Shown here piece after piece: positions 42,104-50,883 of a stretch of DNA of 64,000 bases. Each line of letters begins with the position of its first letter. Within the stretch, counting starts at the first letter, position 1. The position numbers were made by a program, and so were the translations under genes. The notes under the pieces were generated by a model. That model saw only the letters and a program-made list of their open reading frames with translations. It was not told where the DNA came from and did no database searches. Source of the stretch: a bacterium (GTDB lineage Bacteria > Patescibacteriota > Microgenomatia > UBA1406 > GWC2-37-13); contig JAKAHA010000003.1 of NCBI GenBank assembly GCA_021825445.1, positions 1 to 64,000 on the forward strand, read 5' to 3'.

Positions 42104-42451
42104 TTAAACTGTAGCTTTTTGAAGTAGTTTTTTTATGCTTTCTTTGAATGTTGGTAAATCTTCTTTGATTGTATCCCAAACAATATTCAAATCGACTCCA
42201 AAATATTCATGAATAATAAAATTTCTCATTCCAATCACTTTTTCCCATTCGATATCAGGATTTGATTCAATAAAATTTTCATCTAAATTATTTGCAGCTT
42301 CTCCAATGACTTGAAAACTCCGCAGAACTGCGTCGTGAGTTTTTTTATCAGCAACAAAATCATCTGACGAAGTAGTATTTTTTATGTAGTCTTCGATATT
42401 TTTAATTGCTTCTAAAATATGATTGAGAAATAACAAATTATTTTTTTTCAT
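42104..42451 (-). CDS. hepT: HepT-like HEPN-domain toxin (DUF86)
   Basis: 115 residues, all helical. The catalytic motif R-x4-H-x-Y is present as RNFIIHEY, followed by FGVDLNIVWDTIKEDLP, which is standard for DUF86/HepT RNases. It overlaps the mntA-like gene by 4 bp. In known type VII toxin-antitoxin pairs MntA inactivates HepT by adding AMP units to the Tyr of this motif; that Tyr is present here. The presence of the motif implies an active RNase. Confidence 0.9.
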   Translation of the reverse strand: MKKNNLLFLNHILEAIKNIEDYIKNTTSSDDFVADKKTHDAVLRSFQVIGEAANNLDENFIESNPDIEWEKVIGMRNFIIHEYFGVDLNIVWDTIKEDLPTFKESIKKLLQKATV

Positions 42452-42729
42452 ATTTGATAAATAACCCTTTCATCTTTTAAAATATTATTTTTTAACATCG
42501 GGTTGATACTTCCATAAGTTATTAAATCTACCGATTTTTTTAGAGTAGCCTTAAGATCTATCTGCATTCCTGCCATATCAAAAAGGGTTGTCCCTTTGGC
42601 TGGCTCAATAAGTATATCAACATCACTTTTTTCATTATCCTCCCCCCTTGCATAAGACCCAAAAAGAGCTATTTTTTTTACCCTATAGCCTTGAAGAATT
42701 TCAATAATATTATTTATATCTAGTTTCAT
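42448..42729 (-). CDS. mntA: MntA-like minimal nucleotidyltransferase antitoxin
   Basis: 93 residues. GSYARGEDNEKSDVD is the G-S-x10-D-x-D signature of minimal nucleotidyltransferases; KIALFGS precedes it. It partners with the overlapping HEPN gene as a HepT/MntA (type VII) toxin-antitoxin module. A TATAAT box (42744-42739) lies 9 bp before the ATG, so the transcript has almost no leader. The module is on the strand opposite to the flanking miaB and rfbB. Confidence 0.9.
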   Translation of the reverse strand: MKLDINNIIEILQGYRVKKIALFGSYARGEDNEKSDVDILIEPAKGTTLFDMAGMQIDLKATLKKSVDLITYGSINPMLKNNILKDERVIYQI

Positions 42730-42759
42730 ACATAGTAAATTATATCATGTAACAAAAAA

Positions 42760-43857
42760 TTAAATAATTTTTCTTTTTGTACTTCTCTCTAAGTGAACCA
42801 GGATTTCGTAAGGGATTGCACCGATAATTTTTGCAGAATTTTCAACGTTGTTTTCATTATTGCTATTTGAGAAAATTATTACTTCATCACCCACTTTTAT
42901 ATTTTTTATTCCTGATACATCAACTGTTGATATATTCATACTAACCCGACCAATAATTGGACATAATTGATTTTTTATCAAAACCATTCCTTTATCTGAT
43001 AATCTTCTATCGACTCCGTCGTTATACCCAATTGGGAGTATCGCAATTTTTCCATTGTTTTTTGCCTCGAAAGTGAAATCATAACCAACTTTTTCTCCTT
43101 TAATTATTTTTTTAACCTGCACAACATGAGTCTTCAATTGAAGAACCGGCTTTAACCCTTTATTATTTATAGAATTAATTCCATACAAAGCCAACCCAGC
43201 CCTTGAAACATTTGTTATATTTGAAAGTTGTATTTTGTGACTGTTTATAAGTCCAGAAGAATTACCAAAATGAATGAATTTAGGAATAATTGAGTGTTTT
43301 TTCAAAATACTAATCGCTTTTTTAAATTGATCAATCTGCTTTTTTGTATCAATATTTTTTGGATCTTCGGCTAGAGCTAGATGTGACACTAAACCATCAA
43401 TATGATTCTTTTCTTTCGTTGACAAATTTCCTAAAAAATTTTCTAGCTCATCAACTCTTACTCCTTCTCTATGCATTCCTGTATCGACAAATAAATGTAT
43501 CTTTGCTTGAGGTTGATACCTTAGTATTCCTCGAAGTTGTTCTAAATCAAAGACTGAATATGAAAATGGCAATTTTTTAATTGATAAATTTTCCGGATTA
43601 ACATAACCCGTAATCAAAATTGGGGTTTTAATTTGCGCCCTTAATAACTGATAAGCTTCGTAAATACTATCGACACAAAAAAATACTGGATTTAATTTTT
43701 CCAAAATTGATCCAACCTCAACAATTCCATGTCCATAAGCATTACTTTTTAAAACCGGAGCAATTCGGACATCATGATTAATACTTGAAAGATGTTTATA
43801 ATTATTGATTAATCTTAAACGACTAATTTCAACAACATTCAATGGTTGATATCTCAT
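42760..43857 (-). CDS. alr: Alanine racemase
   Basis: 365 residues from MRYQPLNVVEISRL (the ATG at 43878 adds seven hydrophobic residues and is less likely). The PLP lysine is in APVLKSNAYGHG, the second catalytic Tyr region is KVGYDFTF, and SRAGLALYGIN and LPIGYNDGVDRRLS follow. It makes D-alanine for peptidoglycan. It is divergent from rfbB with a shared 57-bp promoter region. Confidence 0.95.
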   Translation of the reverse strand: MRYQPLNVVEISRLRLINNYKHLSSINHDVRIAPVLKSNAYGHGIVEVGSILEKLNPVFFCVDSIYEAYQLLRAQIKTPILITGYVNPENLSIKKLPFSYSVFDLEQLRGILRYQPQAKIHLFVDTGMHREGVRVDELENFLGNLSTKEKNHIDGLVSHLALAEDPKNIDTKKQIDQFKKAISILKKHSIIPKFIHFGNSSGLINSHKIQLSNITNVSRAGLALYGINSINNKGLKPVLQLKTHVVQVKKIIKGEKVGYDFTFEAKNNGKIAILPIGYNDGVDRRLSDKGMVLIKNQLCPIIGRVSMNISTVDVSGIKNIKVGDEVIIFSNSNNENNVENSAKIIGAIPYEILVHLERSTKRKII

Positions 43858-43901
43858 GCTTAGAAAGTAGTATAGCAAAACTGTTTTAAAATTTTTTTTG
43901 A

Positions 43902-43907
43902 TATAAT
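43902..43907 (+). promoter_or_regulatory. -10 box of rfbB, 7 bp before the start
   Basis: TATAAT-TTTATTA-ATG. Very short or no leader. The -35 region is AT-rich without a good match. Confidence 0.55.
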
Positions 43908-43914
43908 TTTATTA

Positions 43915-44925
43915 ATGAAACTACTTGTCACAGGTGGAGCAGGATTTATCGGATCAAATTTTATTCTTTATTGGTTAAAAAAATATCCCCAAGACAAAAT
44001 AATCAACTTAGATAAGCTCACCTATGCAGGTAATTTGGAAAATTTAAAGTCAATTGAAAAAAATCCCAACTATGAATTCGTCCAAGGAGATATTTGTAAC
44101 CCTCAACTAGTTAACCAGTTAACTGAAAAAACTGATATTATCGTCCACTTTGCAGCAGAGTCGCATGTTGACCGATCAATTCTTGACCCTGCTCCATTTA
44201 TAAAAACCAATATTGAAGGTACTTATGTTTTGCTTGAATCAGCTTTAAAAAATAAAATTAAAAGGTTTCATCACGTCTCAACTGATGAAGTTTTTGGAGC
44301 CTTGGAGTTAAATTCCGAGGAAAAATTTAATGATGCAACTCCTTATAATCCTCATAGTCCCTACTCTGCATCAAAAGCATCATCCGATCATTTAGTCAGA
44401 GCATACTTTGATACTTATGAATTACCTATGACTATCTCCAATTGTTCCAATAATTTTGGTCCTCTACAATTTCCGGAAAAATTAATTCCACTTGCCATAA
44501 CAAATTTAATTGAGGGAAAAAAAGTTCCGGTTTACGGTGATGGGCTTTATGTCCGTGACTGGCTTTATGTCGAAGATCACTGCAGGGCAATAGATTTGAT
44601 CCTACAAAAAGGAAAAGTTGGAAAAACATATTTGGTTGGTGGATTGACAGAAGATATTGCCAACCTTGATATTATTAAAAAGATTCTAAAAATTATGGGA
44701 AAAGATGAAATGCAAATTGAATACGTTAAAGACCGCCCAGGTCATGACCGCCGCTATGCGGTGGACTGGTCAAGAATAAATAAAGAATTAGGATGGAAAC
44801 CCGAACATAATTTTGATGAATATTTAAGAATAACCGTTGATTGGTATAAAAATAATCAAGAGTGGTGGAAAAGAATTAAGACGGGAGAATATCAAAAGTA
44901 TTATGAAAAACAATATTCAAAATAA
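43915..44925 (+). CDS. rfbB: dTDP-glucose 4,6-dehydratase
   Basis: 336 residues, extended SDR. GGAGFIGSNF nucleotide site, HFAAESHVDRSI, HVSTDEVFG (Thr/Asp/Glu catalytic trio), YSASKASSDHLV (YxxxK), and NCSNNFGPLQFPEKLIPL. It converts dTDP-glucose to dTDP-4-keto-6-deoxyglucose, the precursor of rhamnose and other deoxysugars. rmlA and rmlC are not in the window. It overlaps the next small gene by 23 bp. Confidence 0.95.
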   Translation: MKLLVTGGAGFIGSNFILYWLKKYPQDKIINLDKLTYAGNLENLKSIEKNPNYEFVQGDICNPQLVNQLTEKTDIIVHFAAESHVDRSILDPAPFIKTNIEGTYVLLESALKNKIKRFHHVSTDEVFGALELNSEEKFNDATPYNPHSPYSASKASSDHLVRAYFDTYELPMTISNCSNNFGPLQFPEKLIPLAITNLIEGKKVPVYGDGLYVRDWLYVEDHCRAIDLILQKGKVGKTYLVGGLTEDIANLDIIKKILKIMGKDEMQIEYVKDRPGHDRRYAVDWSRINKELGWKPEHNFDEYLRITVDWYKNNQEWWKRIKTGEYQKYYEKQYSK

Positions 44926-45385
44926 AAAGAACAAGAATAGCAAAAAAATATTTTTTTTCGTTTTTATAACTTTTTTTCTTCTTGTACTTGTTTCTTTTAT
45001 CATGAAGAATAATTTAGATAATTGTAGAAGTTACTTCCAATTTTGCAAAAATGGCTGGCACTATGAAAAAAACTTTTTAGGACAAAAAGTTAGCATCCAT
45101 TATAAAATTGATTCAATTACAGGTAAAAGACTTACTATTGGAGGATTAGGATGCGTCTTTGAAGAAGATTCTCCAGAAAATTGGGGTAAACTAGTCATGA
45201 CTTTACAAAATGCTAAAAAAATCAGACAAGATAACACTACTGCTATTTATGAACTAAGTAACGGACAAATAGGTAAAATAACTAATAAACAAAGACCGTA
45301 CGCTGATGACATTATTTCATTTGCAGTTTCAAATTTAATTTTTAAAGGAACTAGTTGTGAAATTAAAGGATTAGATAATCCATAA
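44903..45385 (+). CDS. Hypothetical secreted or membrane-anchored protein
   Basis: 160 residues from MKNNIQNKKNKNSKK. The open frame begins at 44837, but this ATG sits nearer the rfbB end and gives a clean signal anchor: Lys/Asn-rich N-terminus, then IFFFVFITFFLLVLVSFI (about 16-33). The outer part has Cys residues (CRSYFQFC, GGLGCVF, TSCEIKG) and no known domain. It lies between rfbB and the rmlD-like gene but I see no functional link. Not recognised. Confidence 0.6.
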   Translation: MKNNIQNKKNKNSKKIFFFVFITFFLLVLVSFIMKNNLDNCRSYFQFCKNGWHYEKNFLGQKVSIHYKIDSITGKRLTIGGLGCVFEEDSPENWGKLVMTLQNAKKIRQDNTTAIYELSNGQIGKITNKQRPYADDIISFAVSNLIFKGTSCEIKGLDNP

Positions 45386-45434
45386 TAGTTTGTCATCCCT
45401 GACAAAATCACCAATTAAGTTTAATTGAAAAAAT

Positions 45435-46274
45435 ATGTTAAAAATAGCTTTAACTGGTGCGGATGGGTTGGTTGGATCACGAATAATCGAACTACTTAAA
45501 AATGATTTTGAGTTTATTTCTTTGCCTCAAAAATTGATGGATATTACGGATCGTGTGCAGGTTAATAGCGCCCTAAAAGATTTAGACTTTGACATCTTTT
45601 TTCATTTAGCAGCTTACACTAACGTTCCGGGAGCAGAAACAAATCGCGAACTTTGTTTTAAAATTAACGTTGATGGAACAAAAAATGTTTTTGAGACCGT
45701 AAAAGAAAAAAATAAAAAATTTATTTATGTTTCAACCGACTTTGTCTTTGATGGTGCAAATCCTCCATATATTGAAGATTCTATTCCAAATCCTGTAGGA
45801 GTTTATGCCCAGTCAAAATTTGAAGGGGAAAAAATCATAGGTAGTGAGGCAATGATTGTCAGGATTGCCTACCCTTACAGGGCGGCATTTGAACTGAAAA
45901 AAGATTTTTTCCGAACTTTCAAATATTATTTAGAAAATAAAAAACCATTATCAATGATTACAGATTCATTGATGACACCAACTTTTATCGACGATATTGG
46001 GAGTGGACTTAAATATTTATTTAATAATTACTCTCCAGAAATTTATCATCTGGTTGGCAGTGAATCAATTTCTCCGTATGAGGCAGCCATCAAAGTGGCT
46101 GAAATTTTTGAATTTGATAAATCACTAATCGAAAAAACAACTTATGAAGAATATATAAAAGGAAGGGCTAAACTTCCACAATTTGCAACCATTAAAAGTA
46201 AGAAAAATAATTTTTGGAAGATGAAAGGTTTCGAACAGGGTCTAATAGAGATTAAAAGACAATTAACCAAATAA
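45435..46274 (+). CDS. RmlD-like dTDP-4-dehydrorhamnose reductase (SDR family)
   Basis: 279 residues. LTGADGLVGSRI glycine motif, DIFFHLAAYTNVPGAE, YVSTDFVFDG (catalytic Ser/Thr), and YAQSKFEGEKII (YxxxK). The short size, no C-terminal extension and the STDFVFDG...PNPVGVYAQSK pattern match the RmlD family, which reduces dTDP-4-keto-rhamnose. It fits with the rfbB gene just upstream, but a related sugar-nucleotide reductase cannot be excluded. Confidence 0.82.
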   Translation: MLKIALTGADGLVGSRIIELLKNDFEFISLPQKLMDITDRVQVNSALKDLDFDIFFHLAAYTNVPGAETNRELCFKINVDGTKNVFETVKEKNKKFIYVSTDFVFDGANPPYIEDSIPNPVGVYAQSKFEGEKIIGSEAMIVRIAYPYRAAFELKKDFFRTFKYYLENKKPLSMITDSLMTPTFIDDIGSGLKYLFNNYSPEIYHLVGSESISPYEAAIKVAEIFEFDKSLIEKTTYEEYIKGRAKLPQFATIKSKKNNFWKMKGFEQGLIEIKRQLTK

Positions 46275-46299
46275 GTTTTTTTCTTAATACTAGAATTTT

Positions 46300-46372
46300 G
46301 TTAGATTGTTCTATTGTTACATTGTTCTATTGCTAAAACAACAATATAACAATGAAGCAATGAAACAATGTT
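46300..46372. repeat. Intergenic inverted word-repeat element, ATTGTT type
   Basis: Left words agattgttctattgttacat and tgttctattgc; right words aacaatataacaatgaagca and atgaaacaatg. It can form a long imperfect hairpin before ugd. Sister copy at 3776-3838. Confidence 0.8.
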
Positions 46373-46407
46373 GTCTTTGTTAAGAGTTTTTTGTATTATT
46401 TGTTTTT

Positions 46408-47697
46408 ATGACTATCTCAATCGTTGGACATGGATACGTGGGTTTAGTTACCGCCTGTGTGCTAGCCGATTTTGGAAATCAGGTTCATGTTATTGGTCAT
46501 ACTCAAGAAAAAATCAGCAGATTAATGTCGGGAGATCCAATTATTTATGAACCAGGACTTAAAGAAATCTTACAAAAAAATTTATCCGCAAAAAGAATTA
46601 ATTTTACCTTGGATTATAAAAAACCAATTTCGGAATCTGATATAGTCTTTATTACTGTAGGAACCCCGCCAAAAGAAAATGGCGAAGCTGATCTTTCCGC
46701 TGTCATAACAGTCGCTAAAAAAATTGCTCAAAATTTAAAAAAAGAATTTACTGTTGTATCATGCAAAAGTACTGTACCCTTGGGTACCAATCTCGAAATA
46801 GAAAAAATAATTAATAAAAATAAATTAGCAGGTATCGAATTTGCTGTTGCCTCTTGCCCAGAATTTTTAAGAGAAGGAACTGCATTAAAAGATACTCTTT
46901 TACCCGATCGAATAATTATTGGATCGGAATCTGAAAAAGCTAAAGAAGCATTAATTAATCTTCATAAACCAATTGGAGGAAAAAGAGTTATTACAAATTT
47001 AGCCTCAGCTGAACTTATAAAATATGCATCAAATTCTATTCTTGCTACTAAAATTTCATTTGCTAATTTAATTTCTTTTTATTGCGAAAAAACTGGAGGC
47101 GATGTTGAGACGGTACTAGACGGCGTCGGACTGGATCATAGAACAGGTCGTAACTTTTTGTTCCCTGGACTTGGATACGGAGGATCATGTTTTCCAAAAG
47201 ACGTCAAAGCATTACTTGCAATAGGCAATAATTTAGGCGTTGATACTTCATTACTTAAAGCTGTTGAGGACATTAATAAAACAGCCAAAGAAAATATGAT
47301 AGAAAAGATAGTCAAATATTCACCTGGTAAAAGTATTGCGATCTGGGGACTAAGTTTTAAACCTGATACAGACGATATCCGCGAAGCACCTGCTCTTTAT
47401 ATCATAAGCGCTTTGATTGAAAAAGGTTTTAGTATCAAAGCATTTGATCCAGTCGCAATGGAAAATGTTAAAAAAAGTTTTAAAGGAAAGATTAATTTTG
47501 TTGACGATCAATATGAAGCGGTCAAAGATTCCGACGCCCTTTTCGTTGCTACCGAATGGAATGAATTTAAACAAATAGATTTGAATCGAGTGAAATCTTT
47601 ACTCAAAACTCCGGTGATTTTTGATGGAAGAAATATTTATGACACAGAAACTATGAAAAAATTAGGTTTTAAATATTATTCAGTAGGTAGAGTTTGA
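46408..47697 (+). CDS. ugd: UDP-glucose 6-dehydrogenase
   Basis: 429 residues. ISIVGHGYVGLVTACVLADFG NAD site (given in part), FITVGTPP, SCPEFLREGTA, and the catalytic Cys in YGGSCFPKD, then the C-terminal SFKPDTDDIREAP. It oxidises UDP-glucose to UDP-glucuronate with two NAD+. The following UXS gene uses that product. It ends with TGA. Confidence 0.95.
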   Translation: MTISIVGHGYVGLVTACVLADFGNQVHVIGHTQEKISRLMSGDPIIYEPGLKEILQKNLSAKRINFTLDYKKPISESDIVFITVGTPPKENGEADLSAVITVAKKIAQNLKKEFTVVSCKSTVPLGTNLEIEKIINKNKLAGIEFAVASCPEFLREGTALKDTLLPDRIIIGSESEKAKEALINLHKPIGGKRVITNLASAELIKYASNSILATKISFANLISFYCEKTGGDVETVLDGVGLDHRTGRNFLFPGLGYGGSCFPKDVKALLAIGNNLGVDTSLLKAVEDINKTAKENMIEKIVKYSPGKSIAIWGLSFKPDTDDIREAPALYIISALIEKGFSIKAFDPVAMENVKKSFKGKINFVDDQYEAVKDSDALFVATEWNEFKQIDLNRVKSLLKTPVIFDGRNIYDTETMKKLGFKYYSVGRV

Positions 47698-47816
47698 AAA
47701 TTGTTATTTGAAAATCGAAATTAGTAATGGAAATTAGAAATTCGTAAAATTGTTTTCCAATTTCTATTCGCTATTTTCTATTACTAGTCACTAATTTCTA
47801 ACAACAAATTTCTAAT
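47698..47816. repeat. Intergenic inverted word-repeat element, GAAATTAG type
   Basis: Left words aaattagtaatggaaattag and aaattcg; right words ccaatttctattcgctattt and actaatttctaacaacaaat. The halves are complementary. It lies between ugd and uxs. Confidence 0.75.
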
Positions 47817-48755
47817 ATGAATATTCTAATCACCGGCGGCTCCGGCTTCATCGGAAGTCATCTAACAAAATTTCACCTTTCAAAAAATGATGAAGTAACA
47901 GTCGTCGATAACTATGTTACTGGAAGTAAAAAAAATCTGGCGTCAGAAATAAATAATAAAAATTTAAAAATTATTGAAGCTGATATTACTAATTTTGATT
48001 TTTCCTCACTGACAACTTTTGATATTATTTACGATCTCGCCTCTCCTGCCTCCCCTCAAGATTTTAAAAATCTATCGATTGAAATTTTAAAAACAAATAG
48101 CGTTGGACTAATCGATGTCTTGGATTTTTTCATAAAAAGTAACAGCAAAACATTTGTTTTTTCTTCAACTTCCGAAGTTTATGGCGACCCCTTGGAACAT
48201 CCGCAAAAAGAAAGTTATTTTGGTAATGTCAATCCTGTTGGTCTTCGTTCCTGCTATGATGAAGGTAAGAGATTTGCGGAAGCATTGATGATGTCATATT
48301 TTAGAAGATATGATTGCGATATTCGAATTGCCCGAATTTTTAATACTTACGGACCATTTATGAAACGTGACGACGGACGAGTGGTTTCAAACTTCGTTAA
48401 TCAAGCCATTAATAATCAACCCCTAACAGCCTATGGTAACGGAACTCAAACTCGCTCTCTTTGCTATGTTTCAGATATGATCGAAGGTTTATATTCCCTA
48501 GCCACAACAAAAAATATTTCTGGAGAAATTATCAATATTGGAAATCCTGTTGAAAAGACTATTATTGAAATTGCTGATATAATAAAAAAGTTGACGAATT
48601 CGAAATCGGAAATATCATTCAAGGCAATTGGAGCTGATGATCCAAAAAAACGTTGTCCAGATATAACAAAAGCTAAAAAATTGTTAAGTTGGGAACCGAA
48701 AGTTGATCTGGAAACGGGCTTAAAAAAAACCATTGAATATTTTAAAAATATATAG
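47817..48755 (+). CDS. uxs: UDP-glucuronate decarboxylase (UDP-xylose synthase)
   Basis: 312 residues, extended SDR. ITGGSGFIGSHL, YDLASPASP, SSTSEVYGDPLEHPQKE, YFGNVNPVGLRSCYDEGKRFAEAL and RIFNTYGP. The SEVYGDP...HPQ...NVNPxGxRSCYDEGKR string is specific to UXS-type enzymes, which form UDP-xylose from UDP-glucuronate. The preceding ugd supplies the substrate. It ends 2 bp before the next gene. Confidence 0.92.
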   Translation: MNILITGGSGFIGSHLTKFHLSKNDEVTVVDNYVTGSKKNLASEINNKNLKIIEADITNFDFSSLTTFDIIYDLASPASPQDFKNLSIEILKTNSVGLIDVLDFFIKSNSKTFVFSSTSEVYGDPLEHPQKESYFGNVNPVGLRSCYDEGKRFAEALMMSYFRRYDCDIRIARIFNTYGPFMKRDDGRVVSNFVNQAINNQPLTAYGNGTQTRSLCYVSDMIEGLYSLATTKNISGEIINIGNPVEKTIIEIADIIKKLTNSKSEISFKAIGADDPKKRCPDITKAKKLLSWEPKVDLETGLKKTIEYFKNI

Positions 48756-48757
48756 GT

Positions 48758-49870
48758 ATGAAAAGAGTTGTTGTTATCGCTCCAACATTTAATGAAAAAG
48801 GTGAAATTGAAAATTTGGTTAATAAAGTTTTTGATCAATCAAAAAAAATACCAAATTGGGAACTTTATTTATTGATAGTGGATAGTCGGTCGAAAGATGG
48901 AACAATTGAAATGGTAAAAAAGTTACAAAAAAAATTTTCTAATCTTCATTTACTTGAGACGGAGAAGGAAGGGTTGGGAAAAGCTTATTTAAATGGTTTT
49001 AAATATTGCGAAGAAAAAATTAATCCTTATTTAGTAATACAAATCGATGCTGACGGTCAACACGACCCTAATAAAATACCCGAATTTGTTAAAAAAATAG
49101 AACAAGGATCTGATTTTGTTGTTGGTACCAGATATTCTCAAGGAGGTTCAATTCCAAAAAACTGGGGAGTGCATAGAAAAATATTATCAATAGGTGCTAA
49201 TTCTGTTATTAAATTTGGATTTATGAAATTAAAAGTAACTGAATGGACAAACGGTTATCGAGCAATTAAATTTTGGCTTGTAAGAAATGCTTACAACTAT
49301 TTAAAAAATTATTCTGGATATGTTTTTCAAGTAGCTTTTTTGGATTTTGCTATAAAAAATAATGCCGTGATTGGTGAAATTCCAATTCACTTTAAAGAAA
49401 GAACGACTGGAATTTCTAAAATAAACGCTTTTCAATATAGTTCTCAAACATTTTTGTACGTCTTCAAGAATTCGTCTTTTATTAAATTCGTCATTGTTGG
49501 TTTAATTGGTTTTGCGGTGGATTTTTCTTTTGCTTATTTATTTATAAATAAATTGCATGTAGCTAAAACACCTGCCAATATGTATAGTGCTGAGATAGCC
49601 ATATTTTTCAATTTTATGTTAAATAATTTCTGGAGTTTTAAACATAAAAAAATCGACGGAGGATTTCTTGCCTACTTATGGAAGTTTATTACTTTTAATT
49701 TTGTATCTTCTGGCTCAATCATCATTCAAGGAGTTGGACTTAGCTTGGCCTTAAAATTTTTTGGAGATGCACCAAACTCATGGATTATTTATAAAATATT
49801 AATCATCGCTTTCGTAATTATCCCCTATTCATACATTCTTTACAACAAGTTCATTTGGAAAAAACGATAA
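48758..49870 (+). CDS. Polyprenyl-phosphate mannosyltransferase (DPM1-like) fused to a GtrA domain
   Basis: 370 residues. N-terminal GT2 domain (1 to about 235): APTFNEKGEIENLV, IVDSRSKDGT, QIDADGQHDP (DxD) and VVGTRYSQGG. C-terminal GtrA domain (about 243-370) with four membrane helices, starting FIKFVIVGLIGFAVDFSFAYLF and including NFMLNNFWSFKHKK. It is expected to make a polyprenyl-phosphate sugar and help flip it across the membrane, supplying the GT-C enzyme at 30005. Confidence 0.92.
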   Translation: MKRVVVIAPTFNEKGEIENLVNKVFDQSKKIPNWELYLLIVDSRSKDGTIEMVKKLQKKFSNLHLLETEKEGLGKAYLNGFKYCEEKINPYLVIQIDADGQHDPNKIPEFVKKIEQGSDFVVGTRYSQGGSIPKNWGVHRKILSIGANSVIKFGFMKLKVTEWTNGYRAIKFWLVRNAYNYLKNYSGYVFQVAFLDFAIKNNAVIGEIPIHFKERTTGISKINAFQYSSQTFLYVFKNSSFIKFVIVGLIGFAVDFSFAYLFINKLHVAKTPANMYSAEIAIFFNFMLNNFWSFKHKKIDGGFLAYLWKFITFNFVSSGSIIIQGVGLSLALKFFGDAPNSWIIYKILIIAFVIIPYSYILYNKFIWKKR

Positions 49871-49951
49871 GATACAAATTCTACGAATTTATTCTAATCA
49901 ATGAATGACTATATATTTGTAGATTAGTATTCATTTGTAGATTAGGATCAT
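49871..49951. repeat. Word-repeat region between convergent genes
   Basis: Two direct copies of ATTTGTAGATTAG (49915 and 49933), with partly complementary words to the left (attctaatcaatgaatgac) and right (gatcattcattc). A hairpin could form and act as a bidirectional terminator. Confidence 0.65.
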
Positions 49952-50836
49952 TCATTCTTTAGAGGAATATTCAGAAGATACCCAGCCTTCATCAAAGCTT
50001 CCTTCAACCAGTCCAATTTGACTACCGTTAAATTTAATTTTATACCAACCCGTTTTTTCTTCCATAAGTTCATATCTTTCTCCGGGCTTCACCTTTGCAG
50101 ATTCAGAGGCTCCAATTGAACCATCTACCCTGACCCGCAGCCACCCCTGGTCATTAGTCTTTATCTTGATATAAGTCTTGTTTGTCACTGATCCACTGAC
50201 ACTTGCGGTCTTTGTTTTATCATCAGGTTCTTTGGCAAATGATGAGCTTTGATCTATCGCCAACTTAAAAATTGCACTAACACGATAACCTGGATCTACA
50301 TTAATTTTTTGTGTTCTCCTAAAAAAACCCGGCATAAATACAGACACTTCGTGATCACCTCTTAAAACATTTTCCATTAAAGCCGGGGCGACTCCTTTTT
50401 CATCGCTATCCAAAGTAATTATTGCTCCTTGTGGTTCTGTTTCGACATAAATTTCACCCGTATCTGAATTGGATGGTTTTTTAGCCATCTTGGTTGTTGT
50501 AAAAATTTCACCGGCTGAGGCAATATCCGATGAACCTAATTCCCGATTCACATAGGTTAGGGAATTTTTATAAACACTTACTTTACCGTTCCAAGAAGCT
50601 GTATCCGTTGCAGTTGTTTCAGGAATTAATTTTAATAGATAATCCCCTACTTTATATTTATCCTCAAAAGGTGTTTTTCCGATAAATGTACTATTGATAA
50701 AAACACTTGCTGTTGGTGAAGAAATTATTTTTATTTTTCCGTATTCATTTTGTTTGTCTAAAATAAAAAATCGTACTGCAACAAAACCGATAAACAATAA
50801 TACCAATATCAACAGCAATGATAATTTACCCCTCAT
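49952..50836 (-). CDS. PEGA-domain surface protein with C-terminal SH3-like domain
   Basis: 294 residues from MRGKLSLLLILVLLF (signal anchor; an ATG three codons earlier is possible). Two PEGA domains: IKIISSPTASVFINSTFIGKTPF (about 36-58) and GEIYVETEPQGAIITLDSDEKG with VMPGFFRRTQKI-like continuation (about 125-185). The C-terminal part (about 215-290, WLRVRVDG...YELMEEKTGWYKI) looks like a bacterial SH3/SH3b domain. Probably an extracytoplasmic wall- or glycan-binding protein. Confidence 0.82.
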   Translation of the reverse strand: MRGKLSLLLILVLLFIGFVAVRFFILDKQNEYGKIKIISSPTASVFINSTFIGKTPFEDKYKVGDYLLKLIPETTATDTASWNGKVSVYKNSLTYVNRELGSSDIASAGEIFTTTKMAKKPSNSDTGEIYVETEPQGAIITLDSDEKGVAPALMENVLRGDHEVSVFMPGFFRRTQKINVDPGYRVSAIFKLAIDQSSSFAKEPDDKTKTASVSGSVTNKTYIKIKTNDQGWLRVRVDGSIGASESAKVKPGERYELMEEKTGWYKIKFNGSQIGLVEGSFDEGWVSSEYSSKE

Positions 50837-50883
50837 ATTCGTCATGCATTCATTTTAGGCGAGTTTGTAAAATAATTCAATAC

